Source of the DNA: TMP-24 sp046348855
GTDB lineage: Bacteria; Pseudomonadota; Alphaproteobacteria; Rhodobacterales; Rhodobacteraceae
NCBI GenBank assembly: GCA_046348855.1
Contig: JAXMDK010000002.1
Coordinates: 1-64,000, forward strand
Direction: 5' to 3'
Length of the DNA stretch: 64,000 bases
Made by a program: the position numbers and the translations under genes. Below the pieces are notes generated by a model. That model was not told the DNA's origin, did not search any database, and worked only from the letters and a program-made list of their open reading frames with translations. Shown here one piece after another: positions 1 to 8,450 of the stretch; the stretch's first letter is position 1, and each line of letters starts with the position of its first letter.

Positions 1-333
1 GTCCTGCGCGCTTACGGGCTCGAGGGGCTTCGCGCCCGCATCCGCAACCATGTCGCCTGGTCGCGCGAGGTGGCCGGGGCGCTGGCCGCCCTGCCGGGGG
101 TCGAGATCGTGACGCCCCCGTCGCTGTCGCTGTTCACCTTCGCGCTCGGCGATGGCGATGCGGCGACCGAGTCGCTCCTGGCGCGGATCAACGACGACGG
201 GCGCATCTACCTGACCCAGACCCGGCACGAAGGGCGGTTCGTGATCCGGGTGCAGGTCGGCCAGTTCGATTGCACGCGCGACGATGTAATGACGATTGCC
301 CAAGTGGTTGACGAACTGAGGACCGGCCGATGA
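1..333 (+). CDS. PLP-dependent decarboxylase, C-terminal end (partial)
   Basis: Open from the window edge to a TGA at 331-333, so only the last 110 residues are present. The visible part begins with a YGLEGLRARIRNHV helix and ends with a short C-terminal domain containing TRHEGRFVIRVQVGQF. This is the pattern at the end of group II pyridoxal-phosphate decarboxylases (aromatic L-amino-acid decarboxylase/DDC family), which remove CO2 from aromatic amino acids. The PLP-binding lysine lies outside the window, so the substrate cannot be judged. The stop overlaps the start of the next gene (ATGA), suggesting translational coupling. Confidence 0.75.
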   Translation, partial: VLRAYGLEGLRARIRNHVAWSREVAGALAALPGVEIVTPPSLSLFTFALGDGDAATESLLARINDDGRIYLTQTRHEGRFVIRVQVGQFDCTRDDVMTIAQVVDELRTGR

Positions 334-1208
334 CCCGACTGCTGCGATCCCTTGCCCTGCTTCTGGCGCTCGTGGCGCCGACGGCGCTGCGCGCGGCGAC
401 CTATCCGCCGCATCCCGACCTTTTTGTCAACGACTATGCCGGCGTGATCGATGCCGGCAGCGAAAGCCAGCTCAAGTCCGACCTGACCGACCTGAAACGG
501 GACACCGGGGTCGAAATGACCATCCTGACCCTGCCGTCGTGGAAGGCCAATGCCGATGATGGGCAGTCGCTCGAAGCCTATGCGACCGCCCTCTTCAACG
601 CCTGGGGTGTCGGCGCTGCCAACCGCAACGACGGCATCCTGCTTCTGGTCGCGCCCGATGACCGCGATGTTCGCCTGGAGCTTGGCCAGGGTTATGACCG
701 CGGCTTCGACCTGATGGCCGAGGACATCGTCAACAGCTGGCTCCTGCCGGCCTTCCGCAAGGGCGACTATGGCGCGGGCGTCCGTGACGGAACCGCCGAG
801 ATCATCACCCGCATCGCCCGGCCCCACGCTGCGGGCCAGCCCGCGCCGGGACCGGCCAAGACCATCATCGATCGCATCTTTCCCTGGGTCTTCGGTGCCT
901 TCGCCGCCTTCATCGTCGGCAGCAGCCTGTTCTCGCGGTTGGCGGGCGACTGGTCCTACCGCTTCCGCCGTTGCCCGCAATGCGGCCAGAGGGGCATGCA
1001 CCGCGAGCATGTCCTGCCCCAGGCGCAAACCACCCCGCTCCCTACCGGCGCGCCGCCACCGACCGGGATGATCGTCACCCGCTGCCTGCACTGCAACTAT
1101 CGGGAGGACCGGCCGTGGAGCGTCGGAACCAGCCGGCCCTCGTCAGGCTCGGGCGGCGGGTTCGGTGGTGGCCGGTCGTCGGGCGGCGGGGCCTCGGGCC
1201 ACTGGTAG
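330..1208 (+). CDS. TPM domain protein (YgcG family), membrane-anchored
   Basis: 292 residues. A signal peptide (about 1-22, LLRSLALLLALVAPTALRA) precedes a TPM domain (about 30-165, with the typical LFVNDYAGVID start and GILLLVAPDDRDVRLELGQGY core). A transmembrane segment follows near 185-205, then a four-cysteine zinc-ribbon-like stretch (CPQCG ... CLHCN), and a glycine/serine-rich tail (GGGFGGGRSSGGGASGHW). TPM proteins sit in the envelope and have been linked to phosphatase activity or photosystem/respiratory-complex maintenance in other organisms; the role here is unknown. The start ATG overlaps the preceding stop codon by four bases. A strong hairpin follows the stop. Confidence 0.8.
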   Translation: MTRLLRSLALLLALVAPTALRAATYPPHPDLFVNDYAGVIDAGSESQLKSDLTDLKRDTGVEMTILTLPSWKANADDGQSLEAYATALFNAWGVGAANRNDGILLLVAPDDRDVRLELGQGYDRGFDLMAEDIVNSWLLPAFRKGDYGAGVRDGTAEIITRIARPHAAGQPAPGPAKTIIDRIFPWVFGAFAAFIVGSSLFSRLAGDWSYRFRRCPQCGQRGMHREHVLPQAQTTPLPTGAPPPTGMIVTRCLHCNYREDRPWSVGTSRPSSGSGGGFGGGRSSGGGASGHW

Positions 1209-1212
1209 GGCA

Positions 1213-1237
1213 AGGGGCGGCCGCTAAAGCCGCCCCT
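1213..1237. terminator. Bidirectional terminator hairpin
   Basis: A perfect inverted repeat (AGGGGCGGC / GCCGCCCCT, loop of seven bases) lies between the convergent ends of the TPM gene (+) and the beta-barrel gene (-). No long T-run follows, so termination strength is inferred from position and stem only. Confidence 0.55.
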
Positions 1238-1251
1238 GCCGGTTCGCCAGA

Positions 1252-1866
1252 TCAGAAGCGCAGGCCCACGGTGAGGCGCGCGGTGGTGTCGTTCACGTCG
1301 CTCGCCGTACCGCCGAACTTCTTGAAATGGTCGGTCAACACTTCGCCGCCCAGCGTCCAGCGGTCGTTCAGCCGGTAGTCGGCGCCGATGCCGGCGGTCC
1401 AGCCGGTGTCATGCAGGCTCTGCCCGCCGATGTCGGCCGAGGCGCGCGCCGCGCCCACCGTGCCATAGACCAGCGTCGGCCCGAGATCGGCACCGGCGCG
1501 CAGCGACAGCCGCGCCACGTCCTTGAGCTTGCCGGGGGCCGGGCCAAGGTCGATGTTCGACTTGTCCCACGACAGCGCCCCGCCCACGACCCACTGGCCG
1601 AAGTCATAATCATAGCCGCCGCTAAGCCCGTAGACACTGCCGTTGTGCTTGATGCCGGAAGTCGAACTGCGCCCCGTGCCCAGGTCGAGCCCCATCCACG
1701 GCCCCGTCCAGTCGCCGTTGACCATCGGGGCAGGAGCCGGCGCCGGCGCCATGACCGGCGGCTCGACGACCGGCGCGCCCATGCCGCCGGCAAAGGCCGG
1801 AAGCGCCAGCCCGGCGAGGAGCACGCCAAGGCCGGCGCTGCGAATGGAAGTTGCGGGAATCATCAT
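1252..1866 (-). CDS. Small outer-membrane beta-barrel protein
   Basis: 204 residues from the ATG at 1866, chosen because CAGGAGACTGAC gives a good ribosome site just upstream and a signal peptide starts there (SAGLGVLLAGLALPAFAGG). A short proline/alanine-rich linker (PPVMAPAPAPAP) leads into alternating amphipathic strands such as YGLSGGYDYDFGQWVVGG and TAGIGADYRLNDRWTLGG. The protein ends in a terminal aromatic (RLTVGLRF), the usual signal for barrel insertion. This matches the OmpA-like/porin-type small barrels of alphaproteobacteria. No OmpA peptidoglycan domain is present. The in-frame extension upstream lacks coding character and was rejected. Confidence 0.75.
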   Translation of the reverse strand: MMIPATSIRSAGLGVLLAGLALPAFAGGMGAPVVEPPVMAPAPAPAPMVNGDWTGPWMGLDLGTGRSSTSGIKHNGSVYGLSGGYDYDFGQWVVGGALSWDKSNIDLGPAPGKLKDVARLSLRAGADLGPTLVYGTVGAARASADIGGQSLHDTGWTAGIGADYRLNDRWTLGGEVLTDHFKKFGGTASDVNDTTARLTVGLRF

Positions 1867-2118
1867 GTCAGTCTCCTGTTCCTGGGCCGGCCAGTCCTGT
1901 GCGGGACACTGCTGCGGCACGGCCTGCCCTGGACATAACGCCACCACAGCCGGGGCCAACCCCCGCGCACGGGCATGTGAGCGACAATGGCGCGGCAAGA
2001 CCCGCGACCGGCCGGTTCCGGCCATTCCGCAGCGCGTTTCCGGCCGGAAACCGCCCATCCGCCACCACCGGGCGGCGCTCGCATCACCTTGACTTGACAG
2101 GATTTCCGGCCAGACGGC

Positions 2119-3246
2119 CTATTCGTCGGCCTGTGCCTCGGCCCGGCTCTTGCCGGCCACGTCCATTGCCAGCGTTGCGGCCATGAATCCGTCGATGTCG
2201 CCATCGAGAACCCCGCCGGTGTCCGAGGTTTCGTAGCCGGTGCGCAGGTCCTTCACCATCTGGTAGGGCTGCAGCACGTAGGACCGGATCTGGTTGCCCC
2301 AACCGGCGTCGCCCTTCGATTCATGGGCGGCGTTGATCGCGGCGTTGCGCTTGTCCAGCTCCAGCTGGTAAAGCCGCGCCTTCAGCGCCGTCATCGCCGC
2401 GTCGCGGTTCTGGTGCTGGGACTTCATCGAACTGGTGACGACGATGCCGGTCGGAAGGTGGGTGATCCGCACCGCCGAGTCGGTGGTGTTGACGTGCTGG
2501 CCGCCGGCGCCGGACGAACGGTAGGTGTCGATCCGGATCTCGTTGTCAGGCACCACGATCTCGATATTGTCGTCGACGACCGGATAGACCCAGACTGACG
2601 AAAACGACGTGTGCCGCCGCGCGGCGCTGTCATAGGGCGAAATCCTCACCAGCCGGTGCACGCCCGATTCCGATTTCAGCCATCCATAGGCATTGGGGCC
2701 GCTGATCTTGTAGGCGGCCGAGCGGATGCCGGCCTCGTCGCCCGCGGTTTCCGACTGAAGTTCGACCTTGTAGCCCTTCTTTTCGGCCCAACGGACATAC
2801 ATGCGCGCCAGCATCGACGCCCAGTCGCAGCTTTCGGTGCCGCCTGCCCCGGCGTTGATTTCGAGGAACGTATCGTTGCCGTCCGCCTCGCCATCCAGCA
2901 GCGCCTCAAGCTCCTTGGCGGCGGCGAGGTCGCGCAGCTCCTTCAGGGCCTTTTCCGCCTCGCCGACGATCTCTTCGTCGCCCTCGGTCTCGCCCAGTTC
3001 GATCAGTTCGACGTTGTCGGTCAGTTCGCGGTCAATCCGGCGGTAGGTCTCGACCTTGTCGAGCAGCACCTGGCGGTCGCGCATCAGTTTCTGCGCGCGC
3101 GCCGGGTCCGACCACAGGTCGCCGTCCTCGATCATGGCGTTGAATTCTTCCAGCCGGTGCGGCGCGGTTTCCCAGTCCATCCGCTGGCCGAGAAGCTTCA
3201 GCGACTTGCGGATGGCATCGACGGCATTCTGGGTTTCGGCGCGCAT
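2119..3246 (-). CDS. prfB: Peptide chain release factor 2
   Basis: 375 residues. RF2 recognises UGA/UAA stop codons and triggers peptide release. The catalytic GGQ is in SGAGGQHVNTTDSAVRI, and the stop-codon recognition loop reads SPY in RISPYDSAARRHTSF, matching the RF2-type SPF region. Length equals the usual full-length protein. It is encoded in one uninterrupted frame, so the autoregulatory +1 frameshift of E. coli prfB is absent. The start ATG has a strong ribosome site (AAGGAGAAGTCAGGCC). It is the last gene of a leftward block with the PBP1A and amidase genes, separated from PBP1A by a repeat-bearing gap. Confidence 0.97.
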   Translation of the reverse strand: MRAETQNAVDAIRKSLKLLGQRMDWETAPHRLEEFNAMIEDGDLWSDPARAQKLMRDRQVLLDKVETYRRIDRELTDNVELIELGETEGDEEIVGEAEKALKELRDLAAAKELEALLDGEADGNDTFLEINAGAGGTESCDWASMLARMYVRWAEKKGYKVELQSETAGDEAGIRSAAYKISGPNAYGWLKSESGVHRLVRISPYDSAARRHTSFSSVWVYPVVDDNIEIVVPDNEIRIDTYRSSGAGGQHVNTTDSAVRITHLPTGIVVTSSMKSQHQNRDAAMTALKARLYQLELDKRNAAINAAHESKGDAGWGNQIRSYVLQPYQMVKDLRTGYETSDTGGVLDGDIDGFMAATLAMDVAGKSRAEAQADE

Positions 3247-3299
3247 GGCCTGACTTCTCCTTTAGGCGAGGCGGGTCATAGCCCGTCCACCGGCACCGG

Positions 3300-3434
3300 G
3301 CAAGGGGCAGGCCCCCACCTGGCCGGGCGCCGTCCGTGCCCAACGTTCGGGATTGCGGAACACCCCTTGGCCTGCGCTTGCGCTTCGGCCAACCGGACCG
3401 GGTGCCGCGCCACTGGCGCGGCACCCGGTCCGGG
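3300..3434 (-). repeat. Mosaic intergenic hairpin repeat, copy A
   Basis: Read on the minus strand, this segment aligns with the repeats at 19982-20215 and 23798-23930. It has a palindromic head (GGACCG ... GCGCCAGTGGCGC ... GGTCC), then TTGGCC, GGCCAAGGGGNGTTC, GGGCACGGACGGC and GGTGGGGGC blocks in the same order as copy B. In this copy the head is a perfect inverted repeat: 20-base arms at 3393-3412 and 3414-3433 around a single central base. It sits between prfB and PBP1A, two genes on the same strand. Confidence 0.75.
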
Positions 3435-3479
3435 CACAGGGAAGATCGACCCACAATGCCCCGAAGGGATGCGATCTTT

Positions 3480-6044
3480 CTAGTAAAGGCCGCCCGACGA
3501 CACCGTGCCGAAGTCGGCCTTCTTCGGAATGACCTTGCGTTCGCCGTCCGAGGTGGTGGTCATGTTGCCGGACTGGTCGCCCTCGTCGCCGACGAAGACC
3601 CCCTGGTCGAACATCGGCAGGTTCTGGCCCATGGCGAACCCACCGTCGACCAGCGTCGCCATGCCGAACTCGGTCTGCTGGCCGTCGCGGAAATATTCGG
3701 CCTGCACGAAGTCGCCGGTCGCGCCGTCGACGATCGGCTCGCCGGTAAAGCGGTTGATGTTGATGAAATGCCCGCCCGACGGCACGCGGAACTCGGTCCC
3801 GCCGTATTTCTTGATCGCCTGTTCCATGAATGCCTGGAACACCGGAACGCAGAGCGTGCCGCCGAAGGCATTGGCACCCAGCGTGCGGGGCTGGTCATAG
3901 CCCATGTAGCAGCCGGCGACGATGTTCGACGAAAAGCCGATGAACCACACATCCTTGGCGTCGTTGGTGGTGCCGGTCTTGCCGGCGATCGGGATCGGCA
4001 GGTGGACGCCGGTGCCCGACCCGCGCTTGATGACGCCTTCCATCATCGAGGTCAGCTGATAGGCGGTGATCGCGTCCATCACCCGTTCGCGGTCGGACTT
4101 GATCGCCGGCGCGGCGCCGGGCGGCAGGGTCGCATCGGCGCAATCCTCGCACACCCGCTGGTCGTGGCGGTAGACCGTCCGGCCCCAGCGGTCCTGCACC
4201 CGGTCGACCAGCGTCGGCTCGACCCGCTCGCCGCCGTTGGCGATCATCGCGTAAGCCGCCACCATCTTGTAAAGCGTGGTTTCCTGCGCGCCGAGCGCGT
4301 TGGCCAGGAACGGGTCGAGATGGTCGTAGACCCCGAACTTCTCGGCATATTTCGCCACCACGTCCATGCCGACCGCCTGGGCGATCCTGACCGTCATCAG
4401 GTTGCGCGACTGTTCGATCCCGGTGCGCATCGGCGTCGGGCCGTAATACTTGTCCGAGGCGTTCTTGGGCCGCCACAGGCCCTGCGGCGTGTTCACCTCG
4501 ATCGGCGCGTCCACGACGATGGTGGCGGGGGTGAAGCCGGAATCGAGCGCCGCGGCATAGACGAAGGGCTTGAAGCTCGACCCCGGCTGGCGGGCCGCCT
4601 GCGTCGCCCGGTTGAAGACCGAGGACTGATAGGAAAAGCCGCCCTGCATGGCGATCACCCGGCCGGTGTTGACGTCCATCGCCATGAAGCCGCCCTGCAC
4701 CTCCGGCACCTGGCGCAGCGACCAGTGCTTGTCGCTGCCATCGTCCTTGGCGCGCTCCTCGACCATCACCACGTCGCCCACCGACACCAGGTCGCCCGCG
4801 ACCCTGGCCTTCGGCCCGAGGCTGCCGTCGTCGTTGCGCTTGCGCGCCCAGGTCACGTCGCTGTTCGGCACCCAATGGCCGCTGTCTTCGGCAATCCCTT
4901 CGATGCCGATGCGCGCACCCTTGTCGCCCAGTTCCAGCACCACCGCCGGGAACCAGCCCGGCACGTCGCGCGGCACATCGCTTACCTGCGCCAGCGCGGC
5001 GCGCCACTGGGTTTCGTCCTTCAGCACCTCGGCCGGCAGGGTCTTGCGGGTGCCGCGCCAGACGCCCTGGCTGCGGTCGTATTTCTCCAGCGCGCTTTGC
5101 AGCGCATCGGCGGCGACCGCCTGGATTTCCGGGTCGACCGTCGCGCGGATGGTCAGGCCGCCGCCGAAGAATTCCTCCTGGCCAAAGCTTTTCGACAGCT
5201 GCCGGCGAATCTCGTCGGTGAAATAGTCGCGCGGCGCCATCGTGCTGCGGAAGGACGGATAGTCACCGCCCTGCACCGTCTTCAGCGGTGCCGCAATCGC
5301 CTCGTCGAAGGCCGCCTTGTCGAGATAGCCGTTCTGGAACATCTCGCGCAGCACATAGTTGCGCCGCTCGATCGCGGCCTCGCGCTGCTTGACCGGATGA
5401 TAGCTGTAGGGCGCCTTGGGCAGCGCCGCCAGATAGGCGGCCTCCTCGGGGCGAAGTTCGGTCAGCGTCTTGTTGAAATAGGTCTGCGCCGCCGAGGCCA
5501 CGCCGAACGACTGGAACCCAAGGTCGATCTCGTTCAGGTAGAGTTCCAGGATCTTGTCCTTGGGCAGCGCATTGACCAGCCGCGTCGACAGGATCAGTTC
5601 CTTGATCTTGCGTTCCAGCGTCCGGTCGCCCGACAGAAGAAAGTTCTTCGCCACCTGCTGGGGAATGGTCGAGGCGCCGCGCAGGGTCTTGCCATGCGAG
5701 CGGATCCCCTCCCACACCGCGCCGGCGATGCCCATCGCGTCAAAGCCGTGGTGGGTGTAGAAATTCTTGTCCTCGGCCGAAATGAAGGCGTCCTTGACCA
5801 GCGGCGGAACCTGGTCGATCGGCACGAAGATCCGCCGTTCGGTGGCGAACTCGTCCATCAGCTTGCCCTCGCCGGAATAGATGCGGCTGATGGTCTTGGG
5901 CGTGTAGTTTTCCAGCGCCGCATAGTCCGGCAGGTCGCGGCTGTAGAACCAGAAGACCGCCCCCAGCGCGAGGCCGCCGAAGACCAGCGCCGTGACCAGC
6001 CAGCTGAAAAGCGCGCCCAGAACGGACAGGACGAAACGGAACAA
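3480..6044 (-). CDS. mrcA: Penicillin-binding protein 1A (bifunctional peptidoglycan synthase)
   Basis: 854 residues. It polymerises lipid II into glycan strands and cross-links the stem peptides in the periplasm. An N-terminal membrane anchor (about 1-34) is followed by a glycosyltransferase domain with EDKNFYTHHG at 91-100 (catalytic Glu91) and RKIKELILS. Next come an OB-like insert and a transpeptidase domain with SSFK (catalytic serine), SRN and KTGTT. All three penicillin-binding motifs are intact and the length fits class A PBPs. The start is a TTG at 6044 with AAAGG upstream; translation from it gives the anchor directly. The amidase gene lies 87 bases upstream on the same strand, so the two are probably co-transcribed. 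Confidence 0.96.
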   Translation of the reverse strand: MFRFVLSVLGALFSWLVTALVFGGLALGAVFWFYSRDLPDYAALENYTPKTISRIYSGEGKLMDEFATERRIFVPIDQVPPLVKDAFISAEDKNFYTHHGFDAMGIAGAVWEGIRSHGKTLRGASTIPQQVAKNFLLSGDRTLERKIKELILSTRLVNALPKDKILELYLNEIDLGFQSFGVASAAQTYFNKTLTELRPEEAAYLAALPKAPYSYHPVKQREAAIERRNYVLREMFQNGYLDKAAFDEAIAAPLKTVQGGDYPSFRSTMAPRDYFTDEIRRQLSKSFGQEEFFGGGLTIRATVDPEIQAVAADALQSALEKYDRSQGVWRGTRKTLPAEVLKDETQWRAALAQVSDVPRDVPGWFPAVVLELGDKGARIGIEGIAEDSGHWVPNSDVTWARKRNDDGSLGPKARVAGDLVSVGDVVMVEERAKDDGSDKHWSLRQVPEVQGGFMAMDVNTGRVIAMQGGFSYQSSVFNRATQAARQPGSSFKPFVYAAALDSGFTPATIVVDAPIEVNTPQGLWRPKNASDKYYGPTPMRTGIEQSRNLMTVRIAQAVGMDVVAKYAEKFGVYDHLDPFLANALGAQETTLYKMVAAYAMIANGGERVEPTLVDRVQDRWGRTVYRHDQRVCEDCADATLPPGAAPAIKSDRERVMDAITAYQLTSMMEGVIKRGSGTGVHLPIPIAGKTGTTNDAKDVWFIGFSSNIVAGCYMGYDQPRTLGANAFGGTLCVPVFQAFMEQAIKKYGGTEFRVPSGGHFININRFTGEPIVDGATGDFVQAEYFRDGQQTEFGMATLVDGGFAMGQNLPMFDQGVFVGDEGDQSGNMTTTSDGERKVIPKKADFGTVSSGGLY

Positions 6045-6131
6045 GGGACCAAACCTTTGCTGTTGCAGCGGCCTCTATACTCTTAGCACAGGCGGGGGTC
6101 AAAGCCGACCGGCCCGCCGGCAGATCACCGC

Positions 6132-7379
6132 CTATTGACGCAGAAGCCGCGCCTCGGCGGCGTCGGGGACGGCCCAAGCCTCCAGCCCTTTCAGGATCGC
6201 CTCCTCCATCCCGGCCCGCCAGACCGGATCGGCCAGCCGGGCGCGGTCGTCGGGCGAGGACAGGAAGCCGATCTCGATCAGAAGCGACGGGATGTCCGCC
6301 GATTTCAGCACCGAAAAGGCGGCTTCCTGCACCGGATGGCGGTGCATCTTCACGCCCGCCGACTGCATCGCGCTGCGCAGCGCCTCGGCCAGCCGGTCGG
6401 CACGCGGCTGGGTCTCGCGCCGCGCGAGATCGAGCAGCACCGAGGCCACCTCGTCATCGTTGCCGCTCAGGTCAACGCCGGCCAGAATGTCGGCCCGGTC
6501 ATGGCGCTCGGCCAATTGCTCCGAGGCCGTGTCCGAGGCCTTTTCCGCCAGCTTGTAGATGGTCGCACCGGTCGCCTCGCCCTCGGCCAGCGCGTCGGCG
6601 TGCAAGGACAGGAACACGTCCGCCTGCGCGGCGCGCGCCACCGAAATACGGGTTTCCAGCGGCACGAACACGTCGGTCTGGCGGGTCAGGTCGACCGTCA
6701 TCCCGGCGCGCCGCAGCAGCTCTGCCAGTTCCAGCGCAAAGGCTAGGACGGTCGCCGCCTCGGTGGTCTTGCCGCTTTCGGCCCCGGGGTCGAGCCCGCC
6801 GTGACCGGGGTCGATGGCGATCTTCAGGGGCGCCTCGCCGGTCTGGCGGTGGATCGCCGGCTCGCCGGTCGCCACCGGCTTCGGCAGCGCCCAGTCGCTC
6901 TCAAGGCTTGCGTCGCGCGCTGCGGTGGCCGCCAGATCGGCCTCGGTCGTCGGCTGCAGGTCCAGCCGGATCACCGCGCCGCCCGAGGGGCCGGGCGTTT
7001 CCTCGGCGCTTTTCAGCCGCAAGGGCCGGTCCAGCACCGCGACCAGCCGCGACCAGCCGGACAGGAACGGCCCCCAGGACAGGTCCGCCACCCGTTCGGA
7101 TCGGTCCGACGCCGCCGGCGGGGCCGCGCCGAACTCGACCTCGCGGAAATCGACCACCAGACGCGGCGGGTCGGCCATGAAGCTGACGCGGTAGGGCACC
7201 GCCTGGCTGATCGCCAGTCGGACGCTAAGCCCCTGCCCCTCGTCGCGCAGGAAGGTGGCGTTCGGGTCGAGGATGGCAAGCGCGTTCAGATCCTCGGCCA
7301 GCGCCGGCATGCGCGCCATCAGGATGGCCAGCGCCATCACAAAGCAGCGACCGATCCAGCCCGCCCTTGAACCCAGCAC
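6132..7379 (-). CDS. amiC: N-acetylmuramoyl-L-alanine amidase with AMIN domain
   Basis: About 415 residues from the GTG at 7379, chosen because a signal peptide follows (RCFVMALAILMARMPALAED); an ATG at 7337 is an alternative. An AMIN domain (about 35-140) precedes an Amidase_3 catalytic domain (about 190-405). The zinc ligands and catalytic glutamate are visible in IDPGHGGLDPG, the glutamate of KTTEAATVLAF, SLHADA and LLIEIGFLSS. The enzyme cuts the bond between MurNAc and the stem peptide, mainly during daughter-cell separation. It precedes PBP1A on the same strand, pairing a wall hydrolase with a synthase. The symbol is by family; AmiA/B/C are not resolvable here. Confidence 0.88.
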   Translation of the reverse strand: MLGSRAGWIGRCFVMALAILMARMPALAEDLNALAILDPNATFLRDEGQGLSVRLAISQAVPYRVSFMADPPRLVVDFREVEFGAAPPAASDRSERVADLSWGPFLSGWSRLVAVLDRPLRLKSAEETPGPSGGAVIRLDLQPTTEADLAATAARDASLESDWALPKPVATGEPAIHRQTGEAPLKIAIDPGHGGLDPGAESGKTTEAATVLAFALELAELLRRAGMTVDLTRQTDVFVPLETRISVARAAQADVFLSLHADALAEGEATGATIYKLAEKASDTASEQLAERHDRADILAGVDLSGNDDEVASVLLDLARRETQPRADRLAEALRSAMQSAGVKMHRHPVQEAAFSVLKSADIPSLLIEIGFLSSPDDRARLADPVWRAGMEEAILKGLEAWAVPDAAEARLLRQ

Positions 7380-7548
7380 CTGCCTGCCCCATCCTGCCGC
7401 CCGCCAGCCGGGGCGCTTGTGCCGTTCAATATCGCCCGCCGCCGCGAGGTCAATGGTTAAGCTGGGCCGGCGGGCCTTCCCTGCCGCCCGGACCTGTGCA
7501 AGACGGTTGCGCCGCCCCCGTTGGCGGCCCGAACAGAAAGTGTCGCCC

Positions 7549-8298
7549 ATGCGTTTCGCCCTCGCCCTTGCCCTCGCGGCCGCCCTGCAGGCCGCCCCGG
7601 CAGCCGCCTTCGACATCACCCACATGACCGACGAGGAACAGGCCGCATTCGACGCCGAGATTCGCTCCTACCTGCTGGCCAACCCGGAAGTGATGGTCGA
7701 GGTCTCGAAGGCGCTGCAGGACAAGGTCGCCGCCCGCCAGGCCGACGACGACAAGGCGCTGGTCGCCCAGAATGCCGCCGCGATCTTTTCGGACGGCTAC
7801 AGCTTTGTCGGCGGCAACCCCAACGGTGACGTGACGCTGGTCGAGTTCCTCGACTACCGCTGCGGCTATTGCCGCAAGGCCCATGAAAGTGTCTCCGACC
7901 TGGTCAAGACCGACGGCAACATCCGCTATGTCGTCAAGGAATTCCCGATCCTCGGCGATGATTCGGTGGTCGCCTCGCGCTTCGCCATCGCGGCGCTGAA
8001 GGTCGCCGGGCCGGAGGCCTATGCCAAGATCAACGCCGGCTTCTACGAAAGCTTCCGCGGCGAGGTGACGCCCGACACGCTGACCGCCTTCGCCCAGGGC
8101 CTCGGGATCGACGCTGCCCCGATCCTCGCGGCGATGAACGCCGATGACGTGACCAAGGTGATCGACGACAACCACCGGCTGGGCGAAACGCTCAGCATCG
8201 CCGGAACCCCGACCTTCGTCCTCGGCGGCCAGATGCTGCGCGGCTATGTGCCGCCCGAGGTGATGAAGCAGATGCTGACCGAGGCGCGGGGCGGCTGA
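7549..8298 (+). CDS. DsbA-family periplasmic thiol-disulfide protein
   Basis: 249 residues. A signal peptide (1-20, FALALALAAALQAAPAAA) is followed by a helical N-terminal extension (about 25-80) and a thioredoxin/DsbA fold with the redox pair C105-G-Y-C108 and the cis-proline loop GTPTFVLGG. The N-terminal extension and CGYC centre resemble the DsbA-like proteins of alphaproteobacteria sometimes related to ScsC/Com1. It probably oxidises or isomerises disulfides in exported proteins. It is transcribed divergently from the amidase across a 169-base gap. No DsbB-like partner is in the window. Confidence 0.88.
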   Translation: MRFALALALAAALQAAPAAAFDITHMTDEEQAAFDAEIRSYLLANPEVMVEVSKALQDKVAARQADDDKALVAQNAAAIFSDGYSFVGGNPNGDVTLVEFLDYRCGYCRKAHESVSDLVKTDGNIRYVVKEFPILGDDSVVASRFAIAALKVAGPEAYAKINAGFYESFRGEVTPDTLTAFAQGLGIDAAPILAAMNADDVTKVIDDNHRLGETLSIAGTPTFVLGGQMLRGYVPPEVMKQMLTEARGG

Positions 8299-8356
8299 CC
8301 GGCGCGGCCCGGGCAAACGACACCTGCCGGCCGCATATCCCCTTCAAAGACAGAAA

Positions 8357-8375
8357 GGCCGGGCAATGCCCGGCC
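8357..8375 (-). terminator. recA terminator hairpin
   Basis: A perfect 8-base-pair stem (GGCCGGGC / GCCCGGCC, three-base loop) lies between the convergent ends of dsbA and recA. On the minus strand it is followed by TTTCTGTC, so it fits best as the recA terminator and may also stop dsbA transcripts. A second small stem (8429-8445, CGGGCCG/CGGCCCG) lies right after the recA stop. Confidence 0.6.
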
Positions 8376-8450
8376 CTTGCGTCATGTCGTCCGAGCCAAT
8401 CGGCCGGATGAAGCTTGACCGACTCGGCCGGGCCGAAACGGCCCGCTCCG

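Noticed and set aside
2036..2051. 16-base palindrome GTTTCCGGCCGGAAAC between the beta-barrel gene and prfB
   Set aside because: GC-rich palindromes of this length are common here, and no second copy or promoter element supports a function.
2119..3246. Programmed +1 frameshift in prfB
   Set aside because: The gene is one continuous frame from the ATG; no internal TGA with a frameshift signal was found.
3336..6086. Very long open frame on the plus strand (over 900 codons) opposite PBP1A
   Set aside because: It is the antisense of a clear PBP1A gene in GC-rich DNA. Composition is His/Arg/Asp-rich and low in family pattern, and no supported start exists.
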